From: Sphingomonas sp. Y38-1Y
GTDB taxonomy: Bacteria > Pseudomonadota > Alphaproteobacteria > Sphingomonadales > Sphingomonadaceae
Direction of reading: 5' to 3'
Assembly (NCBI RefSeq): GCF_032391395.1
Contig: NZ_CP135916.1
Coordinates: 2,108,001-2,172,000, forward strand
Length of the DNA: 64,000 bases
Shown: positions 58,319 through 64,000 of the stretch, piece after piece
Numbering within the stretch: position 1 is the first letter of the stretch
How the letters are laid out: every line of letters begins with the position of its first letter
Program-made: the position numbers and the translations under genes
The notes under the pieces: model-generated
Told to the model about the DNA's origin: nothing
Seen by the model: the letters and a program-made list of their open reading frames with translations, nothing else
The model's database searches: none

Positions 58319-61104
58319 TAGAAAGCGGCTCCAACGTTGAAGGTGAGAAGCTTGGGGTCGTCACCATCGACCGAAATCAGGTCCTTGGCGAGATCGATGC
58401 GAAGCGGACCGAACGGCGAGTTCCAGTTGACGCCGACGCCGACGGTAATGCGCGGCTTGGGGGTGTCGCCGACGAAGCGCTCGAGGAACGGCGTAATCGT
58501 CTGCGTCTGCGCCGCGTTCGGATCGTTGCCGGCGCAGGCGCCGCCGAAGGTGGCGGAGTAGCCGACCGAACACGTCGTCAGGCGCGTGCCGGTGACGCCG
58601 TTCTCGGTAAAGCTGTTGAGGTAGAGCTGCTGTCCTGCATCGGTGGTGACCGGACGAACCAGCGGCAGCAGCGAGGGCGAACCGTCGACGTTGAAGACGG
58701 GGTTGCCGCTCGAGTCGGTCGCCTGCGTAAAGGTCGCGGTCGGCAACGGACGGGTGATGCTGAACAGCGAACCCGCCTGGACATAGATCGACGGACGGAG
58801 GCCGAGCTCCTGAGCGCCCGAACCGAGCGGGATCTCGAGCTCGGCGCGGCCGAGATAATAGGCCTTGGCGCCCAGCGGATCGTCCACGATCGACTGGCGA
58901 TCGGTCTGGAGGATCGTATTGCCGTTCTCGTCCTGCGTGTACGGCACGCGCAGCACGCGTGGGCCAACGCCGCGGATGTCGAAGCCGCGGAACTGCGGCT
59001 CACCCAGATAGAAGCGATCGACGATGCGGACCGCATCGATGCCCGGACCCGGCGAGTCCTCCAGGCTCCTGATATAGCCGCCTTGGCCGTTCAGCGAGAA
59101 GATGAACCCGCCGCCCAGGCCCCAGAACTTCGAGCCTTCGACCGTGCCGCGCAGGTAGCGGACGTCGCCGCCGACGCCGGCGAAGTCGAGGCGTCCGACC
59201 AGTCGCTGACCGCGCGTCGGCCGCAGGCGGCTGTTGAGGCTGTCATAGACGAGGCTGACGCCGATGCGCGAGGTCAGGCGGTTGCCGATCTGCTCGCACA
59301 AATAGCGGCCGGCACGCAGCGGATCGCACGAACCGTTGGTGTAGTAGAGCGACTCGTCGAGCGTGACGTTGTCCTGCGACAGCTGATAGTTGCCCGACAG
59401 CGACCAATACTCGGTCAGCGGCACGCCCGCGACGATCTGAAAACCGGTCGAGGTCTGGCTGAAGGTCGTATTGCGGTTGTTGCCGATGAAGTTGAACGCG
59501 TTGTAGTCGCGGCGGAAGATCGTGCCGCCCAGCGCGATGTTCTTGTCGAACAGATAGGGCTCGGTGAAGCCCAGCTCGATGGACTTCGAATAGCTTGAAT
59601 AATTGGCTTGAAGGCGCAGGTCTTGACCCTTGCCGCGGAAGTTGCGCTGGCGGATCGAGCCCTGGAGGATGAATCGCTCGAGGCTGGAGAAGCCCGCCGA
59701 CAGCGTGAGCTCGCCGGTCGAGCGCTCCTCGACATTCGCACCGAGCACGACGCGATCGGGTGCGGAGCCTTCCTTCTCCTCGATCTCGAACTTGTCCTGG
59801 AAGAAGCCGAGCGAGTTGACGCGGTCCTGCGACCGCTTGCGAAGGAAGCTGTTGTACGCGTCGCCCTCGGACAGACGCATCTCGCGGCGGATGACCTCGT
59901 CCTGCGTCTGCGTGTTGCCGGTGATCTCGATCCGCTCGACATAGGTGCGCGAGCTTTCGGCGATGTTGAACGTCAGCCCCATCGTCAGGTTTTCGGCGTC
60001 GCGCCGATATTCCGGACGCACGTCGGCGAACGCATAGCCGAACAGGCCGGCGGTCTCGGTCAGCGACGTGACCGAGTCCTCGACCTGCTTGGCGTTGAAC
60101 CAGTTGCCCTTCTTGATCGGCAGCCCGGCGGCGAGCTTGGCGCCGTCGAAGTCGCGGATGCCGCTGTCCACCTCGACATCGCCGAATTTGTAGCGTGGAC
60201 CTTCCTCGACCACGTAGGTGATGATGAAGTCTTCCTTGTCGGGCGTCAGCTCGGCCACCGCGGAGATCACGCGGAAGTCTGCATACCCTTCGGTCAGGTA
60301 GAACTGGCGCAGCTTCTGCTGGTCGTACGCCAGGCGATCCTGGTCGTACGAAGTGTTCGAGCTGAAGAAGCGGAAGAATCGCGCCTGCTTGGTCGCCATC
60401 TGCTTGCGCAGCTCGTCATCGTCATACTTCTCGTTGCCGATGATGTTGATCTGGCGGACCTTGGACTTCGGTCCCTCGGTAATCTCGAAGACGACGTCGA
60501 CGCGGTTCTGGTCGAGGTTGACCTGCTTGGGCTCGACCACCGCGGCGAAGCGGCCCTGGCGGCGATACAGTTCGATGATCCGCGCCACGTCGGCGCGGAC
60601 CGCAGTGCGCGTGAAGATCTGGCGCGGCTTGAGCTTGATCTCCGGCAGGATCTTGTCGTTCTTCAGCCGCTTGTTGCCCTCGAGCACGATGCGGTTGATG
60701 ATCGGGTTCTCGACCACGCGCACGATCAGGTCGCCGGTTTCGACGCCTTCGATCTGGACAGTCTGAAGGAGGTCGGAGGCGAGCAGGTCCTTGATCGCCT
60801 GGTCGACCGTCTCGTTCGTATAAGGCTGACCGACACGAAGTTTGGTGTAGCTGAGAACCGTATCGGGTTCGATGCGTTGGTTGCCGAGGACGCGCAGCGA
60901 TTTGATCGTGCGCGCAGGTGCCGCCTGGACCGCGGGCGCGGGGGCCGTCGGTGCCTGCGCGGCGGGCGCAGCGGTCTGCGCCTCGGCCACACCCGCCAGC
61001 ATCGTGCCGGCAAGCAGCACCGAGCCCAGCGCACCCATCTTGCTCGCCTTGATCGCCGTCACCGTCGTCCCCACCCAAAATGTCCCGAAGAAAGAGTCCC
61101 GCAT
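58318..61104 (-). CDS. bamA: Outer-membrane assembly factor BamA
   Basis: Central insertase for outer-membrane beta-barrel proteins. After the signal region (about 1-43) and an Ala/Pro-rich stretch come five POTRA domains (about 65-430, beginning [20 protein letters not shown]) and a 16-strand barrel (from about 470), ending in the C-terminal Phe of [15 protein letters not shown] strands and the final GAAF. VRGF-like loop motif appears as [12 protein letters not shown]. The ATG at 61104 is chosen; GTG at 61074 and ATG at 61038 are alternatives. It follows rseP by 29 bases. Confidence 0.96.
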   Translation of the reverse strand: MRDSFFGTFWVGTTVTAIKASKMGALGSVLLAGTMLAGVAEAQTAAPAAQAPTAPAPAVQAAPARTIKSLRVLGNQRIEPDTVLSYTKLRVGQPYTNETVDQAIKDLLASDLLQTVQIEGVETGDLIVRVVENPIINRIVLEGNKRLKNDKILPEIKLKPRQIFTRTAVRADVARIIELYRRQGRFAAVVEPKQVNLDQNRVDVVFEITEGPKSKVRQINIIGNEKYDDDELRKQMATKQARFFRFFSSNTSYDQDRLAYDQQKLRQFYLTEGYADFRVISAVAELTPDKEDFIITYVVEEGPRYKFGDVEVDSGIRDFDGAKLAAGLPIKKGNWFNAKQVEDSVTSLTETAGLFGYAFADVRPEYRRDAENLTMGLTFNIAESSRTYVERIEITGNTQTQDEVIRREMRLSEGDAYNSFLRKRSQDRVNSLGFFQDKFEIEEKEGSAPDRVVLGANVEERSTGELTLSAGFSSLERFILQGSIRQRNFRGKGQDLRLQANYSSYSKSIELGFTEPYLFDKNIALGGTIFRRDYNAFNFIGNNRNTTFSQTSTGFQIVAGVPLTEYWSLSGNYQLSQDNVTLDESLYYTNGSCDPLRAGRYLCEQIGNRLTSRIGVSLVYDSLNSRLRPTRGQRLVGRLDFAGVGGDVRYLRGTVEGSKFWGLGGGFIFSLNGQGGYIRSLEDSPGPGIDAVRIVDRFYLGEPQFRGFDIRGVGPRVLRVPYTQDENGNTILQTDRQSIVDDPLGAKAYYLGRAELEIPLGSGAQELGLRPSIYVQAGSLFSITRPLPTATFTQATDSSGNPVFNVDGSPSLLPLVRPVTTDAGQQLYLNSFTENGVTGTRLTTCSVGYSATFGGACAGNDPNAAQTQTITPFLERFVGDTPKPRITVGVGVNWNSPFGPLRIDLAKDLISVDGDDPKLLTFNVGAAF

Positions 61105-61133
61105 CGGGGCGCCACGCCCCTGCACGAACCGTG

Positions 61134-62267
61134 TCAGCCGATCAAGCCGGCGAGGCTGCGCCAAAGTCCGAATGCGCCGAGATCATTGATCGTCACGAGG
61201 AACATCAGCGCAAGCAGCGCCGCAAGTCCACCGCGGAACGCCCATTCGAGCACCTGCGGGTCGACGGGTCGACGGCGCACCGCCTCGATCGCGTAAAAGA
61301 GCAGGTGACCGCCATCAAGCATCGGAACTGGCAAGAGGTTGATGAACCCCAGGTTAATCGAAATGAGCGCGATCAAGCCGATGAACTCGGGCAGGCCCAG
61401 GCTGAGCTGCTGGCCGGACACCTGAGCGATGCGCAACGGTCCGCCAAGCTCCTCCACCGAGCGGCGGCCGGTGATGATCTGGCCGATCGTGTCGAGCATC
61501 ATGCCGACGATCTCGCCGGTGCGCTGGACGCCGACGACCGGCGCTTCGAGAAGGCCGATCGGCTCGCGTACCGGCGCGGCGGGGCCGATGCCCAGGCGCC
61601 CGATGCGATAGTCGTTGCCGAAGCGGTCGCGCTCCCGCCGCTCACCGATGGTGACGGGCAGAGTCTGGCCGATGCCGTCCCGCTCGATGCGGATGTCGAT
61701 CGCTTCGCCGGGCCGCAGCCGCGCGTATCCGGCGATGTCGTCGAAGGTCTCGATGCCGCGGCCACCGATCGTGACGATGCGGTCGCCGCGCTCCAGCCCC
61801 GCCGTCGCGGCGGCGCTGCCCGGCTCGATGACGCCGATCACCGGCGGCGTGCGGCTGACGCCATAGGCATAGGCGAAGCCGCCGAGAATCAGGATCGCGA
61901 GGAGGAAGTTGATCGCCGGGCCGGCCGCGACGATGATCGCGCGCTGCCACACGGGCTTGGCCTGGAAGGTCTGCGCACGCTCTTCGGCAGGCAGCGACAA
62001 CCATTCGGCATTGGGCTGGCTCGCGGGGCTCATGTCGCCGGCGAACCGGACATAGCCGCCGAGCGGCAGCCAGCCGAACTTCCACCGGGTGCCGCGACGA
62101 TCGGTGAAGCCCGCGACCTCGCGCCCGAAGCCGATCGAGAACGCTTCCGCCTTCACCCCGAACCAGCGGCCGGCGAGATAGTGGCCCAGCTCGTGCACGA
62201 ACACGAGCGGGCCGATCATCGCAACGAAGGCGATCGCCGTGAAGAACACACCCGGGTTTTCGATCAA
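61134..62267 (-). CDS. rseP: Site-2 protease RseP
   Basis: Inner-membrane zinc metalloprotease for regulated intramembrane proteolysis, for example of anti-sigma factors. The active-site HELGH is in LVFVHELGHYLAG and the second motif NLLPVPMLDGGHL near the C-terminus supplies the Asp ligand. One PDZ domain (about 125-205) lies between membrane segments. It starts at a TTG (62267) overlapping the dxr stop (TTGA), because no ATG or GTG fits before the first membrane helix. 377 residues. Confidence 0.94.
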   Translation of the reverse strand: MIENPGVFFTAIAFVAMIGPLVFVHELGHYLAGRWFGVKAEAFSIGFGREVAGFTDRRGTRWKFGWLPLGGYVRFAGDMSPASQPNAEWLSLPAEERAQTFQAKPVWQRAIIVAAGPAINFLLAILILGGFAYAYGVSRTPPVIGVIEPGSAAATAGLERGDRIVTIGGRGIETFDDIAGYARLRPGEAIDIRIERDGIGQTLPVTIGERRERDRFGNDYRIGRLGIGPAAPVREPIGLLEAPVVGVQRTGEIVGMMLDTIGQIITGRRSVEELGGPLRIAQVSGQQLSLGLPEFIGLIALISINLGFINLLPVPMLDGGHLLFYAIEAVRRRPVDPQVLEWAFRGGLAALLALMFLVTINDLGAFGLWRSLAGLIG

Positions 62268-63421
62268 GCGACGCGATCCTCTACCCGCTCGGCCGCGAAA
62301 CGCCGCGCCTCGCCGTCCACCGCCAGCACCCCATCGACATCGCCGGGTGCGGGCGGATCGTACCGTTCCAGCGTATCCGCGACGATTGCGGCAATTTCGA
62401 GGAAGCCGCAGCGCCGCTTGAGGAAGGCCTCGACCGCCACTTCGTTCGCGGCATTGAGGATCGCGGGGCGCGCGCCCCCTGCCCCCAGCGCCTGACGCGC
62501 GAGCGCCAGCGCGGGGAAGCGCACGGGATCGGGCGCCTCGAACTCCAGCCGCCCGAGCGCGACCAAATCGAGCGGCGCCATCGGCGTCGCCATGCGGTCG
62601 GGCCAGGCCAGCGTGTGCGCGATCGGCACGCGCATGTCGCTGGGCCCGATCTGCGCCAGCATCGATCCGTCGACATATTCGACCAGCGAATGGACGGCGG
62701 ATTGCGGATGGACGACGATGTCGATCGCTTCCGGATCGACCGGGAACAGCCGCGCCGCCTCGATCAGCTCCAGGCCCTTGTTCATCATCGTCGCGCTGTC
62801 GACGCTGATCTTGGCACCCATTGACCAATTGGGGTGGGCGACCGCCTGCTCGGGCGTGACCGACGCCATCCGGTCGCGGGTCCAGCTTCGGAACGGGCCG
62901 CCGCTGGCGGTCAGGATCAGCCGCCGGACGCCCGCGGGACGATCGCCGGCGAGGCACTGGAAGATTGCGTTGTGCTCGCTGTCGGCGGGCAGCAGCGTTG
63001 CGCCGCTTGCCTGCGCCGCGGCGAGGATGAGCTCGCCGGCGGAGACCAGCGGCTCCTTGTTGGCGATGACGACGGTCCCGCCGCCCTCGATCGCGGCTAG
63101 CGTGGGACCGAGCCCCGCACAGCCAACGATCGCGCTCATCGTCCAGTCGGCACCGGCGCGCGCCGCCTCGCAGATCGCCGCCGCGCCGCCGGCCGCCCGC
63201 GTCGACGTTCCGGCGAGCGCTGCCTTCAGCGCGGGCAGGCAGCTTTCGTCGGCGACGACCGCGAGCTCGGCGTTGGTGCGGCGCGCCGCGGCGGCAAGCC
63301 GTTCGACGTCGCAATTGGCGGTCAGCGCGACGACGCGGAAGCGGTCGGGCTCCCGCTCCACCAGATCGAGCGTCGAGGTGCCGATCGATCCGGTCGCGCC
63401 GAGGATCGTGACCGTCCTCAC
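62264..63421 (-). CDS. dxr: 1-deoxy-D-xylulose-5-phosphate reductoisomerase
   Basis: Converts DXP to MEP in isoprenoid synthesis, using NADPH. The nucleotide-binding motif TILGATGSIGTSTLDLV begins the protein. Catalytic and metal motifs are VIANKEPLVSAGELI and LLPADSEHNAIFQ (Asp, Glu), and SMGAKISVDSATMMNKGLE. The start overlaps the cdsA stop by 4 bases. Length 385 residues is standard. It complements ispDF elsewhere in the window. Confidence 0.97.
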   Translation of the reverse strand: MRTVTILGATGSIGTSTLDLVEREPDRFRVVALTANCDVERLAAAARRTNAELAVVADESCLPALKAALAGTSTRAAGGAAAICEAARAGADWTMSAIVGCAGLGPTLAAIEGGGTVVIANKEPLVSAGELILAAAQASGATLLPADSEHNAIFQCLAGDRPAGVRRLILTASGGPFRSWTRDRMASVTPEQAVAHPNWSMGAKISVDSATMMNKGLELIEAARLFPVDPEAIDIVVHPQSAVHSLVEYVDGSMLAQIGPSDMRVPIAHTLAWPDRMATPMAPLDLVALGRLEFEAPDPVRFPALALARQALGAGGARPAILNAANEVAVEAFLKRRCGFLEIAAIVADTLERYDPPAPGDVDGVLAVDGEARRFAAERVEDRVA

Positions 63422-64000
63422 GCCGCCGCTCCCACCGCGAGTACCAGCAGCGCGGCGAGCGGCGCCACCGGCACGATACCGTCGAGCCGGTCGAGCATGC
63501 CGCCATGGCCGGGGAGCAGCGTCCCGGAATCCTTGATCCCCGCCCGCCGCTTGAGCCAGCTTTCGTAGAGATCACCGAGCGCCGACACGACCGCGAGTAC
63601 GGGCGTCGCGGCAGCAAGCCAGGGCGACAGGCCGTTGGCGGCCATGATCCCGCCCAGCACCGCCGCGGCGACGAGCCCGCCGAGAAACCCCGACCATGTC
63701 TTGTTGGGGCTGATCGCCGGCGCGAAGCGCGGGCCGCCGACCGATCGACCGACGAAGAAGGCGGCGGTGTCGCACGCCCAGACCAAGCCCATCGCCCAGA
63801 GCGACAGGAACAGGCCATCGGGCATCGACCGCAGCAGCAAGAGCGACAAGGCGGGAAGGCCGGAATAGAGGATGCCGCCGGCCAGCGCGCGCCGCCCGGT
63901 GATCGCGCCCACGAAGAAGGCCGCGCCGACGACGAGGCCGAATGCGAAGAAGCTCGGCCCGCTGGCTATCGGCGCCATGATCGCGAGCGGTACGGATAAC
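63418..64000 (-). CDS. cdsA: Phosphatidate cytidylyltransferase CdsA, partial
   Basis: Forms CDP-diacylglycerol for phospholipid synthesis. The visible 193 residues are polytopic membrane protein with the CdsA signature: KTWSGFLGGLVAAAVLGG, SALGDLYESWLKRRAGIKDS, and LLPGHGGMLDRLDGIV. The frame stays open past 63978 to base 64000 (an ATG at 63978 lies mid-gene), so the N-terminal membrane segments are beyond the window edge. Confidence 0.93.
   Translation of the reverse strand, partial: LSVPLAIMAPIASGPSFFAFGLVVGAAFFVGAITGRRALAGGILYSGLPALSLLLLRSMPDGLFLSLWAMGLVWACDTAAFFVGRSVGGPRFAPAISPNKTWSGFLGGLVAAAVLGGIMAANGLSPWLAAATPVLAVVSALGDLYESWLKRRAGIKDSGTLLPGHGGMLDRLDGIVPVAPLAALLVLAVGAAA

Overview
The window is chromosomal DNA from a GC-rich alphaproteobacterium, most probably a Sphingomonas or close sphingomonad. 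The evidence is the CtrA regulator, the dusB-ntrBC-ntrYX-hfq-hflX order, an Hfq made of two fused Sm domains, an EcfG-type stress promoter, a fused IspDF, and sphingomonad-style palindromic repeats. No phage, plasmid, transposase or CRISPR array was seen. Codon use is uniform except for one patch inside glyS.

Layout. 1-6410 (minus strand): a curli locus with two very long curlin-repeat subunits (one cut by the window edge), csgG, csgF and a LuxR-type regulator. 6514-14202: a PhoR-like kinase, then glyQ, glyS and ppdK plus a small membrane protein on the plus strand. 14323-17931: a GH130 phosphorylase and a two-domain family-4 glycosyltransferase. 18060-24445: queF, an iron-sulfur photolyase, a mercaptopyruvate sulfurtransferase, a cystathionine beta-lyase-like enzyme, and a cupin/acyltransferase pair. 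24520-33709: ctrA, a LysR regulator, an RluA-type pseudouridine synthase, a VanY-like peptidase, a manganese riboswitch with mntP, an I78 inhibitor, rnd, aspS, a manganese catalase and a beta-carbonic anhydrase.

33842-46602: lipA with a COQ10/RatA-like gene, cinA, a hypothetical secreted protein and ispDF, followed by the nitrogen-regulation and RNA-chaperone cluster dusB-ntrB-ntrC-ntrY-ntrX-hfq-hflX. 46627-55824 (minus): mazG, then the tightly packed genes dacA-tmk-holB-metG-tatD-MBL hydrolase-aspartic protease, preceded by mltB and a SPOR protein. 55922-56011: tRNA-Ser(UGA). 56015-64000 (minus): a hypothetical gene, PilZ, rpmE, and the envelope biogenesis cluster cdsA-dxr-rseP-bamA-skp-fabZ.

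The points most worth a second look are: an in-frame palindromic repeat inside glyS together with a patch of foreign-looking codons in the same gene; the giant tandem curlins with a CsgG whose constriction residues differ from E. coli; the duplicated Hfq whose second half has lost a distal-face lysine; the yybP-ykoY manganese riboswitch before mntP; a textbook EcfG promoter embedded in a repeated hairpin before the Mn catalase; and divergent genes whose start codons overlap.
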